A stretch of 64,000 bases of DNA from Mantis religiosa. Taxonomy: Eukaryota > Arthropoda > Insecta > Mantodea > Mantidae. The stretch covers positions 102,000,523 through 102,064,522 of the forward strand of contig CM060955.1 of NCBI GenBank assembly GCA_030765055.1, written 5' to 3'. The translations under genes and the position numbers were made by a program. Positions 11,540 to 22,344 of the stretch are shown one piece after another. Position 1 is the stretch's first letter; every line of letters starts with the position of its first letter. The notes beneath the pieces were generated by a model. That model ran no database searches, was not told where the DNA came from, and saw nothing but the letters and a program-made list of their open reading frames with translations.

Positions 11540-12257
11540 GCCAATTTGAAGCCACATTATATGTGGCGAACAATGTTCCACTTGACAATACAGTTTGAAG
11601 CACTTTTGTTTAGCTCAGGGTAAAACAATGAGGTTTCTCACAGGGTATGCGTGCATGTGTGTGAGAAGGATATTTTAATAACACTTGAATGCCCGTTTCC
11701 AACTTATTTATTTACTGCTTCTTTTTTTAGAACATCGAAATTGAATTTTCCGACCAAGGGTTACCAATAACCCTGTTTAGAGTTACTGACGGCAGAATGT
11801 TTATTACTCGATAAACTTTATTCGTTCCTCACGTATGTACGAACCGACAAATATCCAAGACAGAACAAGAGGACTGCCCTAATCGCCCTCACGCCTCAGA
11901 CTGCCCTAATCGGCTCCACGCCGAAGACTCTTGTAATGGCTTCCTAGCCACAAACTGCTCTAATCGGTTCCACGCCGAAGACTCTTGTCCACAGCTGCGC
12001 GTGTGGGTATATATGTAACTTTCACCTTCTGGAGACCCTCTTTTCAACCAAAGATCCCTTTGTGGCTGTTTTCTCGCCATTATGAATGGTTCAAAGAATA
12101 CCCTATTCCGTAAGTCAAGTGAGCCCTTTAGAAATCTTCTAAGGACACTGTTTCTTACATTGCTTTTGTTATAACAACTTTCCCCCAAAATTCTATTCGA
12201 CTTAACTGGCCTTGCACCTTTTCCAACAAAGAACCAACATTCCTTTGACATCCATCA
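11540..12257 (-). mobile_element. LTR plus leader fragment, same family as the element at 60961
   Basis: On the minus strand, the LTR runs from 12257 (start TGATGGATGTCAAAGGAATG, closely matching TGATAGACGTCGAAGGAATG at 60961) to about 11759, with a TATA-like TATATA near 12009 and shared AATAAAGTTTATCGA near 11815. Beyond a roughly 150-bp unrelated insert, a leader segment at about 11540-11620 carries TTGTTCGCCACATATAATG and a GGCTTCAAATTGGCG primer-binding-site-like motif, as in the intact element. No gag follows. Between 11870 and 11990 the LTR holds tandem copies of a roughly 33-bp unit that is single in the other copy. No target duplication found. Confidence 0.65.
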
Positions 12258-12521
12258 TGAGTCTTTACTTATGGCAAACCTTAATTTCAGTATCAATATT
12301 TATTGGATATAAATGCTGATTATTAACATGAACTATCTTTTTCTTTTCAAATTATCGTGAAGCATTTATGGTTTACAAGGAGTAAATGCACAAAATTCAG
12401 TCATTATTTACCTGAATACTCAGAACTTTATTACGAATAGTCCGGGTCATTTTAGTGGAGGGTCACTTTAGTCTGGATCATTGTTTAGGTTCACTCTAGT
12501 TTGGTTCTTCCGAAGCTGCCG

Positions 12522-12660
12522 GCCCTCGTAGCCACGGTCACTAGAGCGTATGTCTCTAGCGTTCCGCCGCGTAGAGGGTGCGGGTTTGAGTCCCGCCTTG
12601 GGCATGGGTGTTTATGTGTATAGTGCATATGTATGAAACTAGGGAAAACAGATACAAAAA
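12522..12660 (+). mobile_element. tRNA-derived SINE, family 3, partial
   Basis: It starts GGCCCTCGTAGCCACGGTCA and has a tRNA-like head with a B box (GGGTTTGAGTCCC near 12582). The same head occurs at 31223. After the ACTAGGGAAAACAGAT motif it diverges. No target duplication was found, so the 3' end is approximate. Confidence 0.6.
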
Positions 12661-12689
12661 TAAACGGACACAATGAAAGAAACGGTTAA

Positions 12690-13310
12690 AAAAGAAAAGA
12701 AGTAATATATATGCATTAAAAAAAAAACTCACGCTCATCTTAGAATCAGGCTCGTCATTCCACCCTCCAATGGTGGCTACTGTACACGACGCATCCTATC
12801 AACATATATGTCTACGAAGCCTCAAGATAGACCCCCGTATGGGTCTATCAAGTCATCATACTAATTCAAGTCATCATTTTATCACTAAGTCTCCTAAGAG
12901 CTTTGTAGGTAACTTATACTGAAAGGCACTAATCAGGATTTAGTATATTGCCATATTATAGAACTCCGTGTTATCTCTATTTATCGCTACTTATCTCTAA
13001 ACCAGCTTCTACCCTGTGCTAACACTTAGCTCTACCATCTGGCTCCCTTATCCTTCCAGCTAATCTCCTAGTTACAGAATAGATTGTGAACCCTAAGTTC
13101 TAGGCTTTACAATTCTATTCCTAAAAACATGCGGTTTATTTTTCATGCAATGCCACATGGATTAGACATTTTAATCAAAATCATTAGTATTTTTTGAGAA
13201 AATCAATACTAACAGCATGTTTTCTAAGTTAAAAGAAAAGAGTCGTGTTGGGGGATGGGTATGTACTTTAAACTTTTCGTGCGGCATCCATCAAAGAGGC
13301 CGAACTTAAA
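12690..13310. other. unassigned DNA
   Basis: No gene or repeat family recognised. Confidence 0.35.
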
Positions 13311-13313
13311 CAA

Positions 13314-13314
13314 A

Positions 13315-13346
<32 letters not shown>

Positions 13347-13350
13347 ACAC
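13314..13350. repeat. CT microsatellite
   Basis: A (TC)n run with one interruption, followed by short CA runs to about 13400. Confidence 0.9.
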
Positions 13351-13453
13351 ACACATACACACACATATATATACACTCACTCTCACACACGCACTTGTTG
13401 TTCTTTAATATAGGCTGTCTTTCTTCACACAGATTCCAAGACGTAGATGCAAA

Positions 13454-13524
<71 letters not shown>
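13454..13524. repeat. CA microsatellite
   Basis: About 35 uninterrupted AC units. Open frames crossing it are artefacts of the repeat. Confidence 0.95.
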
Positions 13525-13526
<2 letters not shown>

Positions 13527-13529
13527 CTC

Positions 13530-15470
13530 CACCCAGACACCAACGAACGTTTAAACACCCATTTTACTGCAAATTATTCATTATATTCTTCGCACCGACG
13601 CAGTCCCTGTCACTGAGACGACATATAACTTGATATCAGAAAGACATTAACACAAACAAACGAATAAATATAAATAGATGACGTATATCAGTATAGACAC
13701 ATGCCATAATGCTAGCATATACTCCGGAGACCGCCACAGTGACAAGGCCACTCTGCGAAGGTCGTTAAACTCCCTTTGCAATCCCTGTAAACAAATAATC
13801 CTACTCTATTGTCTGTTTTGCCCTCAAGACAAATTTGGTGCCTCTCAGTTGGAAACCAACCCATTGTTAAAATCCCATGCGTGCTATTGACAACAGACTA
13901 TAAGATTTTGACCGACGCGCAGAACGCATGCCCCCGCATAAATTGTTGCATTCGGACCGTTAGAGAAAGCATCTTTAATGTTAGGTCCGAAACTGGAAAT
14001 TCTGAACACTGATCTCAAGTGGAGATAGTTACCTGATAATAGAAAATTGATATTTGTTCATGTGATTTTACAAACCTTGAGAAATAGCTAGAGTGGGGGT
14101 AATTCAAAGTTGTGGTGGAAAGTAGGTTTTGCTACTAAGAGCACTTCGGTCCTGAGTTCTACGTGAGACGGACGCGCATTTGGCGGCGCCTAACAAGTAT
14201 ACTTCCGTGCCATGCACAGAGACAAAGTGCTATATCTAACAATCTCTCCAGTGAGAGTTAGCGCAAAGAGTAATATATAGGGAAGACGATAAATATATCC
14301 AGTTTGACTATGCAGTGCTGCTGCCTCCGTGCTTCACATCACAATATTGACAGTGACGCTACACACAGCAACCACACCGACGACGACTTTACGGTGGCGA
14401 GCAAAGGAGCCTAAGGATAACAATAAACTTCTGCCTACCAGATTCGAGGTGATCATTCAACCCACAACCAGTCAGGATGCACCCACTCCTGAAGTACACA
14501 TGAGAGTTCTCATGCGGGAGCTACAAGTCACCTCGAACCGATTACAATCTCCCTTTCCTTAACCTCCTCACGCCACCAATCCTTAATTGCGAGGCGTTGA
14601 GCATAAGGGAGAGCTCGACGTGGTTTGCTACGAGCCGGATCGCCTCAGCAACCAGCTGTTCAAATGGGAAAGCTGGATATGGAAAATTTGGTTCCAGTAA
14701 TTTGTGCAAATTTGTGTGACGTATAATAAGTGTGTTCCAATTAACCAAGCAAATTACTATAAAATATTTTAACTTTGTACTGAGCATAGTAAAGACCAAA
14801 CATTTATAGCTTAATATTTGGGCAAATACTTATGATTTTAACAAAAAAAGGTAATTAATTTATAATAATCACTGAATTTTTTCAGATATTTTTTCGAATA
14901 CAAACAAGTTCGTCATTCCTTTATGAGAAATCTAATAAATAAATTGCCACAATAGATTACCACAGTGTACTATGAGGACCTTAGATGCCGCTAATTTAAT
15001 TATAACCAGCTGGAATAATCAGATTTGTGACATGAGCTTTCGACGTAGACAGTCTCGGAAATCAGTCGACGGAGCGCTGCAAATTGCCAAGCGGCTGAGA
15101 AACCTATGGATTTGCGCATTACAAATGTCATGTGACATTAGGTGTGCTGAGTGTCTTGACGAAATGAATTCAGATTTAGCACCCTAAGGCATGTCAGCTC
15201 TAAATGGGATATTGACAGAAACCCGTCATCTGCGGCCGAGTTGTCTAATTTCGTAGATACCTCCACGCCCACGGCTTGGAAGGCATTTCTCCAGGCGGAA
15301 AATTATGTGACGTCTTCTGGATCCTGCCTTGAACAAACTGGATATGTTGAAGCTTTCAACTACTTGAATTATAATTATGAATATGACTCTCGCTTGAGTT
15401 AATTTATACGAAATTATGAAAGTACGTAGCGTAATAAAATTTCACAAGTTCTTTCCTTAAACTTTATCTA
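13530..15470. other. unassigned DNA
   Basis: No supported gene. A GGCGGCGCC motif near 14180 and an open frame at 14329-14562 could hint at a degraded retroelement leader and gag, but nothing in them is diagnostic. Confidence 0.3.
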
Positions 15471-15471
15471 C

Positions 15472-15681
15472 TAAGTACTCAGCAGATAGAAATGGAATAT
15501 AATTTCATCTAAAATTCCGTGACAAATATTTCATCAAAGGTACATGTTTAGAGGTTCCTGAATAACCCCTCGAAAAGGAGTTCTTACACTGTGTGTGTAA
15601 TTGTGTTTGTGTCCCTTTATTTTGTCTGTTGTACAATCTAGGTAATTAAAAACGAAATGTTGGTTAAACACCAAACTTAAT
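15472..15681 (+). repeat. 210-bp direct repeat, left copy
   Basis: This shares most of its length with 16772-16989: TAGATAGAA-type start, ACATGTTT(A/T)GAGG, a CCCCTC-AAAA core, AAGTTCTTACAC, a TG-rich tract, GTGTCCCTTT and a final TAAAAACGAAATGT. The copies are 1.3 kb apart in the same orientation. They could be LTR-like ends or two insertions of one short element; I do not recognise the family. Confidence 0.6.
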
Positions 15682-15706
15682 AGTTTTCTTGGCGCCTTCA
15701 AGGCTT

Positions 15707-15933
15707 TTTGTGTAATTTACGTCCTCCAAAATCGGACGATGAGTAAAATGGGTGAAATGATGCTCAATGCATCCGGGGTCCATGGAGATTAGAGTTACCC
15801 GACATTCGTCTCTCAAAATAAGAGAAATCCCCGAAAAATACCTTATCTAGGTAACTCACCCTGACCGAGATTCGAACTCGGGACCTCTTGGACGTGAGGC
15901 AGATATGCTACCATCTAGGCTACCGAGGCGGGC
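15707..15933 (-). mobile_element. tRNA-derived SINE, family 1
   Basis: Minus-strand head GGGCCCGCCTCGGTAGCC with A box (TAGCCTAGATGG) and B box (GAGTTCGAATCTC). A perfect 12-bp target duplication CCTTCAAGGCTT flanks it (15695-15706 and 15934-15945). The tail is short. Two more copies lie at 58664-58928 and 60554-60790. Confidence 0.9.
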
Positions 15934-15945
15934 CCTTCAAGGCTT

Positions 15946-16771
15946 GCAGTATCAAATGTTCAAACTAGTCACCCCTATAACCACTGTTTTGGCTTGGATT
16001 CCAAGAATTCTAAAATTATTTAAATTGTGTTTAATGATTTAAAAATCTATATGGACAAGTCAAAGTGAATAAGAAAGACAATTTTTAAAATGTAGTAGGT
16101 CTTGTGATGACGCAACATGTAAGTGATATGATATGATGTTTTATCATTGGTAGTTTTAAAATAAGATTATGTAATGTGTGACATGACCAGTAAAAAGTAA
16201 GACTGATTGGTAGTGATGAAAATGAGAGAAGGAAAGGTCAATAATTTTGGTAAAACAGCTAGGAAGAAGGCCTCTTTTGCTGGAAGAAGGTTATGGTGAG
16301 CAGACGTAAATTCAGTGCCGTGGCGAAACCTTGTGAAAGAGTTAATATCCGTTAATTCTAATCAAGATTACAATACTACTCTCAAGTTTATACGAAAAGT
16401 TGTACAAATAATACAAATTAAATGAACATCTTTATGCTTTTAAATTGAATTTATTTGTATCTGAAGTTTATTTAGAAAATTTGTCCCTTCACTCGCGACC
16501 ATGTCTGAAATTTAAGAGTTTCTCATAGATCAGACCAAAGCCGATCCGCAGATATTTTAGATACAACGATACATCAGAGTGCCAGATTGTACCAAGAAGA
16601 ATGAGCAGAAGAATGAGCAGATTCGTGGCTTCATCATCACTATCCAGGTGGGCTGAATACAACCCACAACCCCAGCGACAACGCAGGGCAACATCGGGTG
16701 AGAATAATCCTGTTCCACATGATCGCCACATACTTCAACATCATCATTCCATCATCACCATAATTCTCTAC
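15946..16771. other. unassigned DNA
   Basis: No gene seen. A 12-bp tandem duplication (AAGAATGAGCAG) occurs near 16595-16620. Confidence 0.35.
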
Positions 16772-16989
16772 AGTACTTAGTAGATAGAAGTAATGACATA
16801 GAATGGCATCTACATATTGTAGACAAATATTAAATCAAAAATACATGTTTTGAGGCTCTGAATACCCCCTCAAAAAGAAGTTCTTACACATAAGTCGGCT
16901 GTGTGTGTGCATGGCGTGTGTCCCTTTGTTTTTGTCTGGTTGTAAACAGCATAGTTAATAAAAACGAAATGTCAGTTAAAAACCCAACT
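16772..16989 (+). repeat. 210-bp direct repeat, right copy
   Basis: Partner of 15472-15681; roughly 75-80% alike by eye, with indels in the TG-rich middle. Confidence 0.6.
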
Positions 16990-17084
16990 TAATTACTCAC
17001 AGAAAATGAAGCTAGTTACAGTGGAGTAATAAATATTACACCAATAAAAATATTTGTTAATTAATGTCCACTTATCTTCAAGAA

Positions 17085-17772
17085 GTTGAGGTTAATACTT
17101 CTTTGTAAAGATCGATTTCATGGACACTTGCCCACATCGTCAGTTAACACATTTCATCGTCAAGGATACCATGTCTTTTTTCGTATTACCAAAATCTGAA
17201 GACGAAACAAACCTAAAAACATAATCAAGTGCTGGTATGTCAAAATTCATTACGCGATTTTTTATTTTTTAAAATAAATATTTTTCCCACACTATTAAAT
17301 CTATGGGAATATTTAATTGTTTTAATAATTTAACTTTGGGATTTATTTCATGGTTAAATGACCAAAAATGATCTGCTACGGCCGATTTATCAATTTGATT
17401 ATATTTAATGTTATCGAAAATGTTCCTTCTTTCTGGTCTCCAAACTACGTTTCGTCTTTCCAATATAAACCTGATCAAAATCTAAACAATTAAATTAGTA
17501 AATACCAGATTTTATATTATTATTAGAAATTTTATCTTTCTTAGAAAATTGTATTAAATGTTTAATACTATATTTATTTTGAAGAACTAAAGTAATACCA
17601 ACTTATTTAAAGAATCTTTGAAAATATTTATTAACCCAAGGATGGTAAGTAATTCTTTTTATTTAAATTTATAATCATCTTTTACTTTTTTAAGAGTACA
17701 AATATGATTAATAGTTTCTTGATACTTTAAATCTTACAATCTTCTTTTGTATAAACATTTTCAAATTTGTTT
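17085..17772 (-). pseudogene. Penelope-like element, 5'-truncated inverted copy
   Basis: Minus-strand frames give YHPWV (the block at the end of the Penelope reverse transcriptase), then SGIY and VYIGKTKRSLETRKKEH (the GIY-YIG endonuclease motif) near 17440-17490, then KSAVADHFWSFNHEI and VWEKYLF from 17269 upward. Stops and frameshifts break it. The reverse transcriptase palm is missing, so the copy is truncated at its 5' end near 17772, where a run of T occurs. It lies head-out against the first gap and is about half identical to the plus-strand copy after the gap. Downstream on the same strand is a hammerhead-like motif, as known for Penelope-like retroelements. Confidence 0.8.
17101..17154 (-). 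ncRNA. candidate type I hammerhead ribozyme (Penelope-like)
   Basis: On the minus strand, the core CTGACGA is followed by U, a 4-bp helix II (GTGG with CCAT, one G-U wobble) with an 8-nt loop, then GAAA, a self-complementary TCGA minimal helix III, and TC at the cleavage position (U-H, where H is C). Flanks TGTTAA and TTTACA can pair as an imperfect helix I. Such minimal hammerheads are known in Penelope-like elements. The single U between CTGANGA and helix II is non-canonical but also occurs in the second motif at 21112. Confidence 0.55.
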
Positions 17773-17788
17773 ATTTTTTTTTTTTTTC

Positions 17789-17816
17789 ATGGTATCCTTG
17801 ATGACGAAATGTGTTA
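17789..17816 (+). repeat. inverted copy of the Penelope terminal segment, cut by the gap
   Basis: The plus strand here (CATGGTATCCTTGATGACGA onward) matches, with small changes, the minus strand at 17152-17180 just before the hammerhead core. This suggests that a plus-oriented terminal repeat with its own ribozyme begins here and continues into the gap. Confidence 0.65.
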
Positions 17817-18816
17817 NNNNNNNNNNNNNNNNNNNNNNNNNNNNNNNNNNNNNNNNNNNNNNNNNNNNNNNNNNNNNNNNNNNNNNNNNNNNNNNNNNNN
17901 NNNNNNNNNNNNNNNNNNNNNNNNNNNNNNNNNNNNNNNNNNNNNNNNNNNNNNNNNNNNNNNNNNNNNNNNNNNNNNNNNNNNNNNNNNNNNNNNNNNN
18001 NNNNNNNNNNNNNNNNNNNNNNNNNNNNNNNNNNNNNNNNNNNNNNNNNNNNNNNNNNNNNNNNNNNNNNNNNNNNNNNNNNNNNNNNNNNNNNNNNNNN
18101 NNNNNNNNNNNNNNNNNNNNNNNNNNNNNNNNNNNNNNNNNNNNNNNNNNNNNNNNNNNNNNNNNNNNNNNNNNNNNNNNNNNNNNNNNNNNNNNNNNNN
18201 NNNNNNNNNNNNNNNNNNNNNNNNNNNNNNNNNNNNNNNNNNNNNNNNNNNNNNNNNNNNNNNNNNNNNNNNNNNNNNNNNNNNNNNNNNNNNNNNNNNN
18301 NNNNNNNNNNNNNNNNNNNNNNNNNNNNNNNNNNNNNNNNNNNNNNNNNNNNNNNNNNNNNNNNNNNNNNNNNNNNNNNNNNNNNNNNNNNNNNNNNNNN
18401 NNNNNNNNNNNNNNNNNNNNNNNNNNNNNNNNNNNNNNNNNNNNNNNNNNNNNNNNNNNNNNNNNNNNNNNNNNNNNNNNNNNNNNNNNNNNNNNNNNNN
18501 NNNNNNNNNNNNNNNNNNNNNNNNNNNNNNNNNNNNNNNNNNNNNNNNNNNNNNNNNNNNNNNNNNNNNNNNNNNNNNNNNNNNNNNNNNNNNNNNNNNN
18601 NNNNNNNNNNNNNNNNNNNNNNNNNNNNNNNNNNNNNNNNNNNNNNNNNNNNNNNNNNNNNNNNNNNNNNNNNNNNNNNNNNNNNNNNNNNNNNNNNNNN
18701 NNNNNNNNNNNNNNNNNNNNNNNNNNNNNNNNNNNNNNNNNNNNNNNNNNNNNNNNNNNNNNNNNNNNNNNNNNNNNNNNNNNNNNNNNNNNNNNNNNNN
18801 NNNNNNNNNNNNNNNN
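17817..18816. other. assembly gap (1000 N)
   Basis: Exactly 1000 unknown bases, a scaffold placeholder. Long open frames across it are artefacts. Confidence 0.99.
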
Positions 18817-20661
18817 ATATTCCAAAAATCAAGAATAACAATAAAGCAGTAATTAATTTATCTGATCAACCTCTGAGAAAAGAAGAATTAGATTTGTTAA
18901 TAAAGGATTAAAAACTTGTGCTGCTTTCTCAGAAGATATAAAGAATTTATAGCAGATATTGATTAAATATAAAACTGTTCCTGTGCAAGAAAGAGATAAT
19001 GTTAGAAGTCAATGTACAAAAGTTCTTCAAAAATTAAATATGGTAAATACACTTTCCAGCATTGAAGATTATTAAACATTTAAATAATAAAATCTATTAC
19101 ATTTGTAAAAGCAGATAAAGGAAATCAAATTGTTTTACTTAACAAAAATGACTATGAAGATAGAGTTATGCAACTTCTCAAAAAGTCTGACTACTCAGAA
19201 ATAGAAAAAAACCCATTACAAGCCAACATAAGAATTATTAACAAAGTTATTAATGAAGCTAATTGTTTTGATTTAGCTTCATAAAAAAGATTAAAAGTCA
19301 GTAATCCAACACTACACGGATTTACTGCCCTCCAAAAACTCACAAAAAAGATAACAGTATGCGACCTATTATCAATAACATAAGTTCGCCATGTTACTTA
19401 TTGGCAAAATGGGTTTCAAAAAAGTTTTCATCTTTAAAAAAATTGAAAGTAAAAGCATTAAGAATTCTCTTGAACTTATAGAATTTATTAAAAATATTAC
19501 AATCAGTGATAGTGACTTTTAGTATCTTTTGATGTCACTTCTTTGTTCACAAACGTCCCAACTGGGAAGATTTCTTCACTACTACAAGAGTGGCTTACTT
19601 CAATCAATATTAATGAAGCTGAGATTCATGATCTACTAACTTGTACTACCAGTTGTATTGACCAGAATACCTTCACATTTAATGGAAGATTATTACACTC
19701 AAACACATGGTTTAGCTATGGGTAATCCATTATCTCCATTCTTAGCTGACTTATATATGAGCAACTTAGAAATTCAAGTAACGTCTACTCACTCAGATAT
19801 ATTTAAAGTATGGTACAGATATGTAGATGATATTTTCTCCATCATACCCAAAGATAAAATTAATGAAGCCTTAGAAATTCTCAACAATCAAGATGAATCT
19901 ATAAAATTTACCATGGAAATAGAAGATCAAGGATCCTTACCTTTTTTGGATTTAAAATTTCCAAGTACCATAATAAATTAAATTTTGGTATTCATAGGAA
20001 AATACACATGTGGATAATTATATCAAAGCTAATAACTATAATCCAACATCACATCAACTTGCAGTATTCCATTGCTTAATCCACAGACTTATAAATGTAC
20101 CTATGCTTGAACCTGAATATCACTAGAATACCAACATATTTTACATGTTGCAAAGATCAATGGCTTTAAAGAATCAACTATACTTAAAATAATTAATGAA
20201 AATATATATAAAAAACCACATAAGTTCAATTACTACTTTAAAGAAACCAGAAACTACTGTTATCTTCAAGAAGTTCACCTATCACCCTTGGGCATTTAAC
20301 AAATTTAAAAAGAATTTTTCATAATTATAATATAAAATTAGCCCCCAAAAATAACTTCAGTCTTAAGAATCTGCTCAAAAAACTTTAAGCAACACTATTG
20401 ATAATAAAATTATCTGGAATATATAAAATACCATGTAACAATTGTGAAGCATATTATATTGGAAGAACTAAGAGAAATTTAAAAACCCATCAAACGGAAC
20501 ACTTGAGAAATATAAAACTTAAACAAATAGAAAAGTCTACAGTTGCCAATCATTTCTGGAAACACAACCATGAAATTGGCCAAAGTATACAATTATTAAA
20601 ACATGTACAAACAGTTAATGAACTAGATATTTGGGAAAAAATTTATATCCTAAATAGGTGA
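18817..20661 (+). pseudogene. Penelope-like retroelement, reverse transcriptase and GIY-YIG endonuclease
   Basis: Right of the gap, broken plus frames give VKADKGNQIVLLNKNDY near 19107, SFDVTSLFTNVPT near 19525 (reverse transcriptase block with the first catalytic Asp), GLAMGNPLSPFLADLYM near 19713, RYVDDIF near 19817 (catalytic Y-V-D-D box) and LPFLDLKF near 19937. YHPWAF follows near 20280. A final open frame (20398-20661) holds SGIYKIPCNNCEAYYIGR, the GIY-YIG endonuclease, then ANHFWKHNHEI and IWEKIY. These occur in the order expected of endonuclease-bearing Penelope-like elements. Numerous stops make it a pseudogene; its 5' end lies in the gap. Confidence 0.88.
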
Positions 20662-21111
20662 AACAGAAAACCTATTGAATTTTGAGATACCACCATTAAA
20701 TAATGTTTTACAACTTATTAAAAAGTTAAAAATCCAACATCGATGTTGTTGAAACCAACTTAAAGAACACAGATCCAGTTGAAATTAATCCATATGTAAA
20801 CCAATCTAGTTTACTCCAGGAACATATGAATGAGGAGCACATCTCCCACAGACAACAAGTAACTTAAATATTGGTCCAGAGAACGAGATGGAAGAGGAAA
20901 TTCATCCGCCACCACAAGTCTACAGTTCAATTGATTCACATCCAGAGAGGAAACAGCTACAACCAGTCCACATCACAGATGACAATTCAGTCACCTGTGA
21001 CCAGCCACAGTGATCCAGTCCCAGAAGTTGGTATTACAAATCAGACGATAACCAAATGACAACAGAGTAAAAGTTTCTTGGAAGGTTTGGCTCTTCTCAA
21101 CCTCAGTAGCT
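20662..21111 (+). other. probable Penelope-like 3' untranslated region
   Basis: Non-coding stretch between the endonuclease and the ribozyme-like motif. A short open frame at 20871-21059 has no recognisable domain. Confidence 0.4.
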
Positions 21112-21175
21112 GGTCAACACCCACTGAAGATGGTCTAAACCAGACCGAAAAGCGCTTATGGAGATATGGAGAACA
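21112..21175 (+). ncRNA. candidate type I hammerhead ribozyme (Penelope-like)
   Basis: Plus strand: helix I CCA pairs with TGG (21121-21123 with 21159-21161); core CTGAAGA at 21124-21130; one U; helix II GGTCT (21132-21136) pairs perfectly with AGACC (21142-21146) around AAACC; GAAA at 21147-21150; self-complementary AGCGCT as minimal helix III; UA at 21157-21158 at the cleavage position. It is downstream of the GIY-YIG frame in the same orientation. Confidence 0.6.
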
Positions 21176-21179
21176 TCTT

Positions 21180-21645
21180 ATCTGAGTGAGTAATCTCAAA
21201 AACTGCTTGACAACTACTCATATTCTATATACTTAATTTTATATTGAATATTTTCCTATAGTATTATTCATAGATACGACTCAGTTTAAAAACGTATATT
21301 AAAACACATAAAATATAAATGAACTCAAACCATCTCTAAATTTACAAGAGATAATTACCAAAAGTCTTCCGGGTAACATTCAAAATCCATAAAAATGCCT
21401 GACATACAAAGAATTATATTTAAAATCAACGTACGTATCAAGGATAAGAGAAAAATTAGAAAAGCATGCTTGCGCAGGTTATGACATGTGATGCATAAGT
21501 TTAAGGGCGGGGAAAGGACCAAACTACAGGCAGTGGTGATGGAGCCACACTTAACCCACGCGGTTGGCATGAAGAGCAGCACTATTAAGGAATATACCGC
21601 TACGTGCGGGGAGCCAATAGATTTTACCTTTTACTTTTGGGAGCT
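21180..21645. other. unassigned DNA
   Basis: No gene recognised. Confidence 0.35.
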
Positions 21646-21649
21646 TCTC

Positions 21650-22340
21650 CACTTTTCAGCGGTTACCCTTAATTCCCAATTTCCATCTGTCCTTATCCTT
21701 CCCTTTTTGCTTCTAGCAACTCCCGTTCGCCCACCATCCGCACTATTCCACATTTCCACGAAGTTCTAGGCCAGTACCGTTTCCTTCTACCACCTGGAGA
21801 CCACTGCAGTATCTTATTTGGCCATCTCTGTTCTTACTTCTCAGGTGACCATACCACTGTAGTGTTCGACTCTGAGTTGTTTCAATCAGTTATTCTTCCA
21901 CATTCGTTATCTTCATTCCTTCTCCTCTCCAACCTGGATATCTACTATGGATTTCCTTCTTAGTACATCCATGTCAACTGCTTGTATCTTACATTTTTGA
22001 CTCTCCAAAAAACTAGAGCCCTCTGCCCCATATGTCAATATAATCTCTGAAAATACTCTTTTTTTCCATTGTTATTTCCCTACTCCGTTCAACATCTTTA
22101 CTGCTCCTCTACCCTGTCTTATTGCATAATTTACATCTACTTTAATTTACAGATTCATGAAATTATTGATCCCAAATATTTATATTCTTCTATCGATTTA
22201 ATTATTCCTTGGGAGAGCTTGATGTCTCGTTCATTTTCAGCTATCCACAAATATTCAGTTTTTATTAATATTAGCTTTAAATCCGCCTGCTTCATAGGCT
22301 TCCAGAAGTTTATTTATCATAAACGGAACCAATAGATGCG
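21650..22340 (-). pseudogene. RTE-like LINE remnant
   Basis: Minus-strand reading in several frames gives INKLLEAYEAGGFKANI near 22290 (the helix after the F-A-D-D box, usually with L-x-E-x-Y-x-x-x-G-L), LTYGAEGSSF near 22020 (the L-Y-G-x-E-x-W-T-L block), DMDVLRRKS near 21965 and, further on, a degraded region matching the W-Y-G-H motif. The F-A-D-D box itself was not found, so the copy is 5'-truncated. Many stops; long inactive. It resembles the LINE pieces at 5850-7735 and 41640-42110 in motif order. Confidence 0.6.
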
Positions 22341-22344
22341 ACAC

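Noticed and set aside
11889..12251. 120-codon minus-strand frame
   Set aside because: It lies wholly inside the LTR at 11759-12257 and includes its tandem repeats; not a gene.
13268..13616. Frames rich in Val-Cys or Thr-His
   Set aside because: They are translations of the CA and CT microsatellites.
17195..17215. CTGAAGACGAAAC on the plus strand near the Penelope end
   Set aside because: It has hammerhead-like CTGAAGA and GAAA but no helix II between them.
17747..18911. Long open frames across the first N gap
   Set aside because: They consist almost entirely of unknown residues from 1000 N; no coding evidence.
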